From the NCBI GenBank assembly GCA_963920665.1, contig OY987273.1, positions 8,372,501 to 8,436,500 of the forward strand: a stretch of DNA of 64,000 nt. The letters are read 5' to 3'. The stretch comes from Straminergon stramineum. Lineage: Eukaryota > Streptophyta > Bryopsida > Hypnales > Calliergonaceae. Below the pieces are notes generated by a model, which was not told the DNA's origin, did no database searches, and saw only the letters and a program-made list of their open reading frames with translations. Below, one piece after another: positions 12,059 to 23,441 of the stretch (position 1 is the stretch's first letter; each line of letters opens with the position of its first letter). The position numbers and the translations under genes were made by a program.

Positions 12059-13702
12059 ATGGGCTCCAATGCCATTCTTGTTGACACCATGGACTCATCA
12101 AATGACAAGATCCAAGCTCTTGAGGGGATGAATGTGGGCATTCTAGAGTGCAAAGGACTTCCACGTCGGGTATGGAATACAAAGTGCATTACTCTCTATA
12201 ACAATGAAGGTATACTTGTTGGAGAAGGTACTTGCCACAACGTGAACTTGGAATTGGTGCTTGGTGCCAATGGTTCGCTCAAAGATACTCATGTTGTAGT
12301 GAAAATTTCAATGATATATTCTGAAGTGCACATCCCTTTGGAGTAGGTGTACTCTTTGATAGTGTGGCCTACTCAGCTTGTCCATTGCCATGGAGTAAGT
12401 GTATACCACCATGAGGCTAGGGATAATTTCAATCGAATCCAAGCAAGTTTGTTGAACTCACCTTCCTCATCATTTGCACGTCCATATACAAACATCATCC
12501 AAAATCCACCTTACAAGATTTCGCTAAAATCGAAGGACCTCCTCATGCAAGAGTCTATGAATGCATTATCCAGTAAAGTTTTTTGCAGTCAGAGTTGTGT
12601 TCAACCATTTTCAAGGGAGAGGATTCAGGCCTTTCATGAACGCATGTACCAAAATTCAATGTTCAAGTATAGAGCCTTCATGAAGACAGAGGTGCACAGA
12701 CAAGTTCATCGAGACTCACAAGGGAGCAAGATGATCATGGTTGAGGGGATCAATGTGTGCATGAAAGCATGGATGCATATTTTTGGGGCCCCAAAGGCTA
12801 CATTCTATCGCTACCAACTGGATTCAAATAGTGGTTGGGAAGCAATGGCACAAGGTAATTCAGGGTTGGTGAAGACAAGGAAACACACTCAGCAAGCTAC
12901 CACAACGTTGAATTGCATTCTAGACAAGGAGGCAAATCACATGCCACATCGTACCCGGACTCTCAAGTTTGGAGACAAGGTTGTGTCCATGATTCTTTCG
13001 CCTACCTTTCAATGGAAGGATCAAATTGAAAAACTCAATGAAGCCAATGTTGCTTTTGGTTTGAAGGAGGTGTCAACTTCAATCTTGAGTAAGATCAAAT
13101 CATCCAGGTTTCCAGAGTACAATGTGAGAAAGGTAGGAGATAATTTTTCTCGGTGCTCTATTTGTGTCAAATTGCAGGAGCTAAGGAAGGGAGCTTTTCT
13201 TGGGTCTCACATTGCTCTGAAGTGGTCGCAAAAGTTGGACAAGCATCTTGCCATTGCTCGTGTTTGGAGGGAGTTGTACTATGCAAATCGTTACCAATCG
13301 CATAATTCCCCACATAAATGCCTTATGATTAGGCATGACAAGATGTATCATGCTAAAACTACTTCTCTGGTCTTCTCCCATGAGAGTAAAGAACTTGTGG
13401 CTATTTGACCCCCTGATGGTGACACTCCATTAATTTGGATTGCAAGGGTGTTGTTTGATCCGAACTGTAACCCTAAGAAACCGACTTGTGTTCTCATTTA
13501 GTACTTTCGCCCAACATCAAGGAGTCAAGATGTTCAAGACTTCTATAATGTATGGGATAGTGAAAGAGGTTTATGTTGGTAGGTTGATATAGCTGGTCCA
13601 CCTATTTGGGAAGAAATCAATGCTCTCATGACTACATGGAAGTCTCAAATTCGAAAGGATACTTGCCAATGTTTGCTCAAGATCCAGGCTGCTCAAATTT
13701 AA
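12059..13702 (+). pseudogene. TNP1/DUF8039-like + DUF7869-like transposon protein, internally deleted copy
   Basis: One frame runs from ATG 12059 (six bases after acceptor tttgtag) to TAA 13700. It has four internal stops (TAG 12344, TGA 13406, TAG 13499, TAG 13580) and no frameshift. Residues ~35-110 match the plant TNP1/En-Spm or DUF8039 pattern (CITLYNNEGILVGEG ... SLIVWPTQLV). The body then has a Cys-rich start (CSQSC), a K-x-FYRYQLD block, LDKEANHMP, a zinc-type knuckle CSICVKL and HDKMYHAKT, matching the order of the DUF7869 family. In the copy at 19697 the DNxxxDNKN and GHTHKDID blocks follow HDKM by about 100-190 residues. Here HDKM is followed within about 20 residues by the C-terminal block IWIARVLFD..VLI*YFRP, so the presumed catalytic centre is deleted. 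The family role as a transposase is inferred. Confidence 0.65.
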
Positions 13703-15639
13703 TTCATCAATCGGAATTTGGCTTCGTATACTTCATCTTAAATGTAGCATTGGTTGAGTTGGGTTAGGTCCAAATATGTTGTTAGCTATATGTAGTAGAG
13801 AGTGATATTTGTTTTTTATATGTCTATAGTGTGCTTTTACATTATTTACTATGAAGGATATTATTTTGTTTTCTTATAAATGAGGGGTTGGAGATTTAGA
13901 TTCATGAATGTTTAACTACAGCTTACCACAAGTAGGATTCAGAGTTTTGGTTTGTTTGTGGAGAGTACATGTTTAAGTGTTACACTTGCAACATTCAGGT
14001 TGTAAAGTGCAATATGTAAACCATATCAAGATATTTCATATGGCATTTTATGTACACTTGTTTGCAAAAGACATGAAATTTTTGACCATATACAATACAA
14101 TCTTCTTTTCAAAACATTATATTGATTGCATGACTCTCATTTTAATGGAAATTGCTACTTTGATTTAATTAATTAAGTAATCATCAAACTAAATTACAGC
14201 TCATTCAATTCACTAATTGTACCTTTGAAGGCCAAATACTATTTTGAGAGGGCCACACTCTCCCATTTTAATGAATATGATGTTAAGGGGGTCATTAGTG
14301 AGTTATCCCTTGCTTACAATTAGGAGGGGGGATTAATTTGCTTAGAATTTCATACTCATTCATCATTTCTTTAGTTATGGAGGAATAATTGGTCAAGGGT
14401 TTGAAATTACTAGACACTACCACGTAAAATGATCACAAAAATTGAAGTACTCACTTGTGCAACAAGTGGGAGCAAGGCTATCCCATTGTGGCCCAAATTA
14501 TGATGATTGTTTGCATTGAACTTCAAAAATGTACACAAGCATTACATTTCTATGCACAAAAGCCTTGCTCTCATTTTCCCATAATTTTTGTGTACATCAT
14601 TTTTTTCCATTTTCAAAGCTCAACTCCTAGTAATTAACCCTCGCAAAGACTTCATATACAAGTCATTAAATAATCAAGTGACTTTCATGAATTTCAAAAT
14701 AAGACTATTAGAGTCATCTACATATAATTTGTTTAAGGTGATTGAGTTCTTGGACAATAACCTATAAAAATAAACACATGTATGTACCCTAAACTTCTAC
14801 ATGAAATGCTATTACATTTTAGGACGTCAAAGAATGATACAAAATATCATTACCAAAGTACATGAGGTCCGTAAATCAAATATGAATTATCCTAAATCAA
14901 AAAGATATGTGTAGTACATATTTGAAATGAATTATTTTGTGATGCGATTTTGACATCATATTGTATGATGAAGGCCCAAAATGATGACCCTAAACCCTAA
15001 ACCCTTGGAATTCATCATCACCAAATATATTGTACTTCTTACTATAAATTTGATAACATAAGAAAATTAAAATTGTTACAATGAATTAAGGACTGTCATA
15101 CCTAGCTAATACTATTCACTCTAATTGTAAATGACACATTACAATCGCTTATACAAAAACAACATCACTAAATAACTAATATGATTGTTTCATCAATTTC
15201 CAAATCACTTCTTCTATAGGGAAGCCATATGAACAGCGAAAATGTACTTTTACGAGATGTACCAACTTCACATGACCCTAAACTCTCAAGAAACAAAATA
15301 ATAGAAGAAGTACTACCCAAAATCATTCTAGAATTGAAGAGAAATAATGAAGAAGCCCTAAAACTATATAAAGTTATAGTTGAAAAAAATGGTGGAAGAG
15401 GGGGGTAAAACTAATATGGGTCAAGGGAAAAACAATAGGGGGGGGAAACAAATATATATTGATAGTTCAACATAAAGAAGTAGGTGGAAAATTATGTAGT
15501 GGGTGGCAAAAAAAAGAAACACTGGGAAAAAATGTAGATGGTGGAATAAAAAAATATGAAATGTGGGAATAAATTAGAACTTAGTTACTTACATGAATTG
15601 TACCTTGTTCAAATCTACCACCCTAATTTTTATTTGAGT

Positions 15640-15960
15640 AAGGCATATAATTATGAATATATAATTCTTTTTCCACTCATTTTCTACCCCTATGTTTTTC
15701 CATTTTTTAAACTTTTGCATAGTTACTCTTTTAAAATAATTCCATTATTTGTTCCTTTATTTTCATATGTGCTTAGGATTTCTTTTAATTGTACTTTCAT
15801 TATGGTTTTCCTTTCCTGTTTTGGGGGTTTCAATCCCCAATCATTTCTTATCTTTCCCATTTTTTTCGGTACCCATTTTTTTCCTTTTGGACCCCATTTT
15901 TTTTCCCCATTTTTTTCTTGTGATTCCCCATTTTTTTTTCCTTTGTCCATTTTAATGACA
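15640..15960. repeat. Pyrimidine-rich low-complexity tract
   Basis: The plus strand is almost entirely T and C. From about 15840 a CCCCATTTTTTT(C)C word recurs roughly every 16-20 bp. The asymmetry makes triplex or slipped structures possible, but no function is implied. Confidence 0.7.
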
Positions 15961-17431
15961 TTTGTCTAGCGTACTTAGAATGTTTGGCTTTTTTGCTTGT
16001 TCTACTTATTGAACTAAGTGCTTGAACTTGTCAATACAGTTTCAAGTTCTTTTCCTGTAGCAATGAAAAAATCTGAAGACAATTAAAAGGCCTAGAACAA
16101 TTCAAGGTTATAGGTGATACGGTCATAGTTCACAATAGTCACTATAATTAGAAACTTCTTCTCTACTGTTAGAAAAAGAAGTTAACAAAGGAAATTGGTG
16201 TGCAAAAAATTCCCTTCAAAAGTTTTGGGGGCTTTAGGCTCACAAGTTCCACACTCAAAGCTCACAGGTGCACAGCTCTAACCTTGCATGCCAGCATCGT
16301 TGGTAGTAGGGTTAAATTAGAACACAAACTTTGTTGAAGAGTGACTCACTTTTGTATTTTGCATACACTTGCAAGAATAAACTATTTGAAAGGAGATTGT
16401 TCAACTTGTAGAACTCATGGAAGGACATGTTACTTATGTATTTCTTCAAAATCAAGGAAAGAAGACCAGTGGTGATTAACAACATTGTATTGGTACTTAT
16501 AATATTGTGGGGGCACATTTTCAACTAGGGTATATTACTTAGTTTACATTAGAGAAGTTTCAATATATTTTTCTGGTATGTCATGTGCCTAATTCATCCT
16601 AAATACTTATCCCATTTATAAACACTAATTTCTTTTGGAATATACAATTCATATGTTTTGATTTTAAATATCACATGGACAAATTCTTGAAGTATATTAG
16701 GCTTCAATGATTAAGTATTAGACATTGAATGCCCATGTTTCTAATTAAGCATAATCAGAGAAGTCACCATTTTTTTACCCTAAACCTAAGCATATATCAT
16801 AAGAAATATTAATTATATTATTGGTCATTTATTTACATTCAACTTTTGAAACTACAAATCTAAAAAAAACACATTGTGATAAGCATTAGAAGGAAAACCA
16901 TAGAGGTTTCCCAAAGTTCTCCCATTGTAGATTAAAAAAAACAGGCAAACATCCCTCCCACAATTCTATAGAAAGATTGTACACCTATAGATAGGGTATG
17001 ATATATTTGGTCTCGACACACAATTATTTACTCTATAAATGTGCAATCAATAAAAAACAAGACAAGGTGAAAAATGACAACATCAAACAACGAGAATGCA
17101 TTTCTAAATGTTCAACTTACTCTATCTTCTAAGAAAGATTTCAGAAATAGAAATCGATCCTTCTAATCTCTAAAACAACACAAGAACCATCCAAATGAAC
17201 TCTTAAAAAAAAGAATATATCTTCTCGAAGGGTCTATAGCAAAGCGAGACTCTCAACAATACATATTGAAGAAAATGTCCCCCAAAGATTTAAATCACAA
17301 CCCAAAATTTAAACCAATACAATTTTGGAAGATATTCCAAAATGAATGTATGCCTAAACCATAAACCCTGAACTCCTAAACACTGAAACTGTGGACTCTA
17401 TTCTAATTTTTGTTTCCTTATTTTTCTTTTT

Positions 17432-17518
17432 CCCTGAACCCTAAATCCTAAACCCTAAACCTAACCTAACTCTATACCCTAAACCCTAAACCTTGAAGTA
17501 ACCCTGAAACCCTAAAGT
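17432..17518. repeat. Degenerate telomere-type repeat
   Basis: Clustered CCCTAAA/CCCTGAA/CCTAACC units over about 85 bp, on the same strand as the tracts at 8.8 and 15.0 kb. Confidence 0.65.
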
Positions 17519-17639
17519 AAGTCATGGACCTTTAAGTAACTAGGGTGAAGTAATTGAAAACATGCATGAAGGGACCAGTACTTTGGGCAACTTAATGTTT
17601 ATGAGTATGAATTTTTCATAACAAGACAATACACGTCTA

Positions 17640-19668
17640 TGGATGTGTTTTAAATAGCTTGAACTCTTCCGCTAGATGCCACGCAATAATAGTCAAACGA
17701 AGTTGATAACGTGCAATAGGTAGATGTAGAACCCAAGAGTACTAAGTTGTAGAGGGAGACTTAACGGACCAAAAGTAGCATAGTGAAAGTAGGCCTTTCG
17801 AAGAATCAGAGGAAGATTTGACTTCAAGACCGACACGGACACTCTCCACTTTTGGATATTTGAGCCGTTATCGAAGTCTGATGAACTCATCCATGGCATT
17901 TAAGCTAGTAGGCCGGCACGCCCTCCAAGACTAGAGTCAACAATCTAAGAGAAGACCACATCTTCAAATTCGGCCTACAGACAATCGTGCATGACTATTA
18001 AGAGTGCTCAGAGAATCCAAAATGCAAGAACATAGCGCCCTTATCAAATTTAGGCGGGAAGTACAAATTCCAGATTTGAGGTTTGTGATGACCCCCAACG
18101 ACCGCGGTCTTTCTCTCTTCCACAAACGTGAATAAAGTAGTGGAATGAAGGTGAGAAGAATAGGAAATTGTAACTTTAAGTGACGCTGGCGTGGGAAGTT
18201 TAAGACGATTGATTTTTGGAGCCCCTCACTGCAAGTATCATTCTCTTTTTTTCGCAATGGTTCAGTAAGTTGCAGAATTCTAGAATGATGACAATGCAGT
18301 GATGGATTGATGATGCTAGGAGTGACAATGCAGTGGAATTGGAGACTGAGTGAGTAGGATGTAATGAGTGTCAATGTCGTCTTCGTTGGAATGTGGAACT
18401 TGTGCATGTCTAGGGGGCGTCGATGGATTTTTGATCGATTCACCTATAAGTCAGTATTCACAAATGAGATTGAATGCGCGCATTTGTGAACAATTACGAA
18501 GTAAACCGATTCCATGTCGCTAGTTCATGGCCTATGCAAGAAGGTGAGATCATAGATTTGGAACTCCGTATCAGTGAAGTAGAATGATTTTTTTTCCGAA
18601 GTAAAACTTTGATCCAAGTGTCTCTAGTATAGAGTACAAACCCGACATCGAGAGCAAGGAGGAAGTAGTGTAGCCTTTGCCCAACAAATGTTTTGTATAG
18701 TCATATATTACGTGTATAGATGACCCTACAAATCACATTCGGTATTGTATGGAAGTCTTGGATTCGCACCATCGGGAGATCTCCCGTTGATTCTTTGGTG
18801 GACTTTTAGTGAATTACTTTCTTATCAAGAGATCTCCCGATGTCTCTATAGAGCCATAATTCTGAAACTTTATTTCGAGGATGACCGGTGGAGTTCTTCT
18901 AGGTCAATCGGACGACATCATTGGACAATCCGCAAGGAGAACATTGGGAGATCTCCCGATGACTTTTGAACACAGAGATTTTGCAAGATCAACGAGAGAT
19001 CTCCTGTTGATTTCAGTGAACTAAATTTCTACATTATCATCGGGAGATCTCTCGATGATCTTTGGAAACGTTAATTCTGCATTCTCAATGGGAGATATCC
19101 CGATGACTTCAATCCATCCATATCCGATAAGATCATGAAGAGATTGTTTGATGAGTTGAGTGTGGAAGCAGTCCGAATGGCTATCATCGAGAGATCTCCC
19201 AATGACTTCTTTCAAGAATCATTTTAGTTGGGTATGGGGACCTCATTTTTTGTTTGTATGTTGAGATCATCTATTGAATTGTTTCCTACTTTTGGGCTAT
19301 GTTTATTGGGAGATCTCCCGATGAAATGTTATGTTGTGTGGCTATTGGGTCCATCAGGAGATCTCTCAATGGTTATGTGTTCTTGGGAGATGGGAGAGGT
19401 CTATCCAGACATTTGCCACTATGGGGTCTTCTTGGGGATTCTCATTGTGAGATTGTTTGATGCTTGGATTATGTTATTGTAGGGGGGGATCAAATATTTG
19501 TAATTCATCATATTAATTCTTTTTTCAAAAGCAAGTATTTTCTGTTATACACTCCTTTGATCCGGAGATCTCCCGATGAATTTGTAGTGACTAACCCTAA
19601 CATGTTGTGGACAATGTCATTTGGAATTGACTTTCGCTAACTTTAGCGTTGGGTCCTTTATTTTGCAG
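17640..19668 (+). other. 5' region of the second DUF7869-like gene
   Basis: Base composition becomes visibly less AT-rich at about 17.6 kb, suggesting the start of a distinct element. A hairpin CACAAATG..GCGCGCATTTGTG lies near 18460-18492. From 18773 the stretch is filled with motif B palindromes. The block ends at a good acceptor (tttattttgcag, 19668). Open frames here translate the palindrome as repeated SGDLP/GRSPDD and are not genes. Confidence 0.4.
18773..19579. repeat. Palindrome field, motif B (CATCGGGAGATCTCCCGATG), upstream cluster
   Basis: Ten copies lie in about 800 bp, near 18773, 18827, 18943, 18991, 19037, 19085, 19183, 19306, 19351 and 19561. Most keep GGGAGATCTCCC or a one-base variant, and GATG on the right. 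The intervening DNA is unrelated between copies, so this is a dispersed short site rather than a satellite. Confidence 0.85.
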
Positions 19669-21007
19669 ATATAGAGATTCAGAACCTACACGAGATATGG
19701 TTTGTATAGACAGTGGGGCAGAATCGATGGAATCAGTCTCAAAGTCGATGGATTATGCAATTATGCCATATATTGGCGATGGTGCCGACAAAGGTGAGTC
19801 ACAGGAGTCTTGTGCCCAAACCACGCCATTGAATGTAGGGGACGTGGTTAAACTTTATCATTGAGGATTTGGTGAAGTCGGAGTAGGGTCTATTGTGGAG
19901 GCAAGACCTTAGGGCGAGTGGCTTGGAGTTCCAATTCCATTCAAGGCATGGGTATTTGTTCTCATACGCCTGTCATCCTTTGTCATTGAAGCTAAGTATT
20001 TTAGGGTCGCACCTTGCCAAAGGGGTTTTACAATGCTCTTAGATGTCCTGAACCGGACGATGTTGTAGAGTGCCACAGATGTTGTTAAATGTACTGAAGA
20101 TCTCCATTTCAATTCGAGTCCATTTATTCAATAGGAGGAATGGATTGGGCTAGAGGTCCATCGGAACGATGCGGTAGGTGTGTTATTGGCATCCGGACGA
20201 ATAAACTCTTGGAGGTCGGACAATAGTTTCCAAAATACTACCCTTGGTGAGGGGCACTTAGGTGTGACCGTCCTTGACGTTTTCGTGGGTGATCATGATG
20301 TAACCATGACCCACGCTCACTAGCCAATTTCAAAGTGTTGGTTCCCTAATGGTCGAAGTTTGAAGGACACAATGGAGCACTTCCGTGCCTTTCCTGATGT
20401 ACAAGATTCCCTTGCCTATTTGGGTGGAAGAGAGAAGTTGCCGTATCAATTTATAGTTCGTCGACCCTCCCTTTATCATATGGAGACACAATTCACACGT
20501 AAAATTAGCGACGATGAAATTCGGAAGGTCAGTTCAGAGAAATGTTGTGACAGTCATTGTTGCGAGTTTTCTCCCCAAGCGAAATCGTTGATGGTTAGAC
20601 AAAGATATTTTTTGAAGTCTTTTGAAGAGTGTCGAGAGTATGGAATTGCTACTGGCAGGCAATTGCATAGTGTGGATTGGACGTGGAAGCGAAAATATAT
20701 TACTTTGGAAGGATCAAAAGTTTGTGCCACTACATGGTACATTATTTACGGAGTACTGAAGTCCACCTACCACAATTACATGGATTTGTACAAGCAAGGT
20801 GTGGTTTCCTCGACCCACGAGAACAAAGGGATCAAGCATCCTCAATTTTGAACAGTGCAGGTCACTAGTACAATGAAAGCCATCATCGACAACACTGCTG
20901 ACCAAATGCCATACCAAATGCGGTCCATAGGGAATGGGAGAGTGGACACATTGAAGTTCCTCCCTACAAGAAACAACTGGAAGCACGTTCATGTTGACGC
21001 TAATGAG

Positions 21008-21460
21008 GTATTCCGGTGAACCTTTAATATGATTGGATAGAATTATTATGTGTTTCTTTCAGAGTGTAGTGCATTGGGACATCTTCCAATACATTTCTCT
21101 TTACAGACTTCAGTTTAGTCCACCCTTATCGGGACATCTCCCGATACATGTCTCCCAATGGACTTCTTTTCATTCCTACCTCATCGGGAGATTTCTTGAT
21201 ACATGTCTCCCAATGGACTTCTTTTCATTCCTACCTCATCGGGAGATCTCTTGATACATGTCTCCCAATGGACTTCATTTTATTTCTATCCCATCCAGAG
21301 TTCTCTAGACTGTTGTTTTGCGAAATCATTTGTCGATACTATTGCTATTGTGATTGTTGTTTATAGTCTTTCAAATTCTATACCCTTACTGCATTTGATT
21401 GTAGTTTTGGTTTTCTACTTGCAATTGAATGTGGAGTGTGGCCTTTGTACAGTCAGCTAG
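21008..21460 (+). other. Intron in the second DUF7869-like gene, absent from the first copy
   Basis: Donor aatgag|gtattc at 21008 and an acceptor AG at 21459-21460 join DANE to SMISRIKKE, restoring alignment with the paralogue at 12059, where the corresponding residues are contiguous. The length is a multiple of three, but the stretch contains in-frame stops and motif B repeats. Another acceptor at gtacag (21447-21452) is possible. Confidence 0.5.
21143..21307. repeat. 55-bp tandem repeat, three units, each carrying a motif B half-site
   Basis: Units begin with GATACATGTCTCCCAATGG at 21143, 21198 and 21253, giving an exact 55-bp period. The first two are nearly identical and the third is degraded. 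Each contains a TCATCGGGAGATyTCTTGAT version of motif B, so a palindrome site has been amplified inside the intron. Confidence 0.85.
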
Positions 21461-23441
21461 TCCATGATTAGTAGAATAAAGAAGGAACACTTCAATAACG
21501 TTTCCAGTAAGCCTGTAGGTAGCTCTTTTGCCAAGTGTACGAAGTGCGATGAACTATAGCAATTCATTCTGAAATCACCAAAAGGAAGCTTGGACTTTGT
21601 GGAGTTCATGAAGCATCGAAGTGAACATCGGAATCATCAAGCATCTTGCCATCGATTGTATGCCACATGGTGTGAAGAATCTAAGAAGAACCCTAAGGAG
21701 ATACTATGCATCATTCACGACAAAATGGATGCAAGGAAGACGGCTCTTCCAAGAATGCAGGTGACAACAAAGGCTACACAAGGTTTGGGTCAGCTTCCTA
21801 AGAGTGTAATTGGTATGGTTGCTCATGGTCATGCCGACGGTGCATATGCCCATTATGGACCAGCATGCTGGCCAGGCAACTCGAACTTCACTGTCTCATC
21901 GTTGGCTAAGCTATTTCGTCAACTTGAAGGTCCACTGATTCGGGAGACTAGCAACCTCTTCCCCTATTTGCTTGCAAATACAATGTTTGAAGCATTACTT
22001 AGAGGGAAATCTAGGTGTATGGACGCCTTGAAATTGATTCCAAAGGATGCTTGACATGGGGCTTGCCCTCTTCCTAAGAAGCTCTATCTTCAGCTTGACA
22101 ACTCCGCTAAAGATAACAAGAACCAGTATCTCATGGCGTTCTTGTCCTTGCTTATTGCAAGAGGAGTATTCCAGGAAATTCAGGTGGGTTTTCTACTAGT
22201 AGGACATACTCACAAGGACATTGATGCATATTTTAGCCACCTATCCAAGGCTTTGTAGAGCAAGAATACATTTGTTGTTGCGGACCTTATGAAAGCCTTC
22301 ATGGAGTCCCAAGAATTTTCATTTATGTTGGAATTCATCCAAGAGGTGGCGGATTTCAAGTCGTTTATCAAGGGTTACCTGTGTAGCGGCAGTGCTAAAC
22401 TGATTAGTTTAGGGGAGAAGCACCTCTTCTGGTTCTATGTGGATTGTCATGGAGTCCTTGTCATGAAGTATAAGAAGTCAGAAGTTGATTCATAGTAGCT
22501 ACCATCTAATGGACCTTTGCAATGCCTGTGGAAGAAAGAGCGAAGCGGTCGGCCTAAGCTACCTTTGAGTTGCCCTAAACGTGTTCCTTTCAAGCACATG
22601 TGGGGTAGCGAAGTTCCCTAAGCATTTGGAAATCAAGAAAAGGCGGTGGAAGCGGCACGGAAAGTAACCTTGAATAAAGATTTGATTCTGTTAGGACATG
22701 AGAAGTACATTGATTTCTGGGAAGATGGAATGTCCAAATGCAAGGGATTTGCGACCACCTTTTCTCCATACATTGAGTATTGGAAGCGTGTGTTGTGTGA
22801 GGTGAAGGAGCCACTTCCAAAATGTCCTACAGAATTGGTTGAAGGCTTTTGGCCAAAGTACGATTGGAAGGTGCAAAAATCATCTTCCCAGGAGTCGTTA
22901 ATTAATCCTGTCGACATCATTCTAGAGGAAGAGGAATTGGAACCTTATTGCGGACCCGCAAATGAGGTGCCAAGGGAAAGCTTCAATCCTTGGGTTGATA
23001 TTCATCCAGGTTCATGGGTTCTGCTCCAACCGAAAGACCCCTTAATTTGTGTTTTTTGGCAAGGAAGAGCACTGTGTGTGGTTTGCAAAGAGGAAGGCCA
23101 TGTCAACAATGAGAATTTCCTACTCCAATATTGGAGACCAGATAATTCTGAAAGTACGATGAAATTGAAGTACCAAAATTGTTGGTACAGGAAGTGGGTT
23201 GTTGAGAATACACCTCTCACTTGGGTGGATGCATCTTTTGTAGTATACGCGACTTGGTCCATGAAAGTTAACTTGAAATCACGGACTATTCCTAGGAAAA
23301 GTAGAGAAGCTGCCCCTGTGAATTTGAATAGGGCAAAGGAGGTGGACCCTTGATCGACTATTATGTCCTAATTATTACGGCTATTAGGAGATCTGCCAAT
23401 TCGCTTCTTTATCTATCATAATTGTGGTAGGGCTTTTAGGT

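Larger units (their letters stand above)
13703..17640. other. AT-rich stretch with no gene
   Basis: No convincing coding sequence is present. It contains CCCTAAA runs (14987-15004 and 17432-17518), a G-rich purine block near 15395-15470, and a strongly T/C-rich strand-asymmetric block (15640-15960) of repeated CCCCATTTTTTT words. Open frames across that block are its low-complexity translations. Confidence 0.5.
19697..23353 (+). pseudogene. TNP1/DUF8039-like + DUF7869-like transposon protein, near full-length decayed copy
   Basis: A single frame is kept from the ATG at 19697 (28 bases after acceptor ttttgcag) to TGA 23351. It is interrupted by a 453-bp intron (21008-21460) and twelve internal stops: TGA 19862, 20849 and 22052; TAG 19910, 20066, 20132, 20321, 21557, 22256, 22493 and 22496; TAA 22619. 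I see no frameshift. Order of parts: TNP1/DUF8039-like region (GDVVKLYH ... EWLGVPIPF), Cys start CCDSHCC, a YHNYMDLY block, knuckle CTKCDEL, HDKMDARKTALP, GYAxYGP-like VAHGHADGAYAHYG, an acidic DNSAKDNKN block, VGHTHKDIDAYFS, then a C-terminal domain ending FLLQYWRP..CWYRKW. The DN..DNKN and GHTHKDID blocks are typical of DUF7869 proteins and would suit a metal-binding transposase core. That role is inferred. Confidence 0.7.

Noticed and set aside
15556..15969. 137-codon plus-strand frame and an overlapping minus-strand frame
   Set aside because: They translate the T/C-rich low-complexity tract (Phe/Pro/Leu runs on one strand, Lys/Gly on the other).
8800..17518. CCCTAAA tracts as evidence of a chromosome end
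   Set aside because: Only three units or degenerate clusters occur in any place, with ordinary repeat DNA on both sides.
17964..18443. 159-codon minus-strand frame
   Set aside because: Composition is irregular, with no domain and no splice context; it lies in the GC-richer 5' flank of the second transposon gene and I could not support it as coding.
18745..19482. Overlapping frames with SGDLP and GRSPDD repeats
   Set aside because: The peptide repeats are translations of the motif B DNA palindrome, present on both strands as expected of non-coding dyads.
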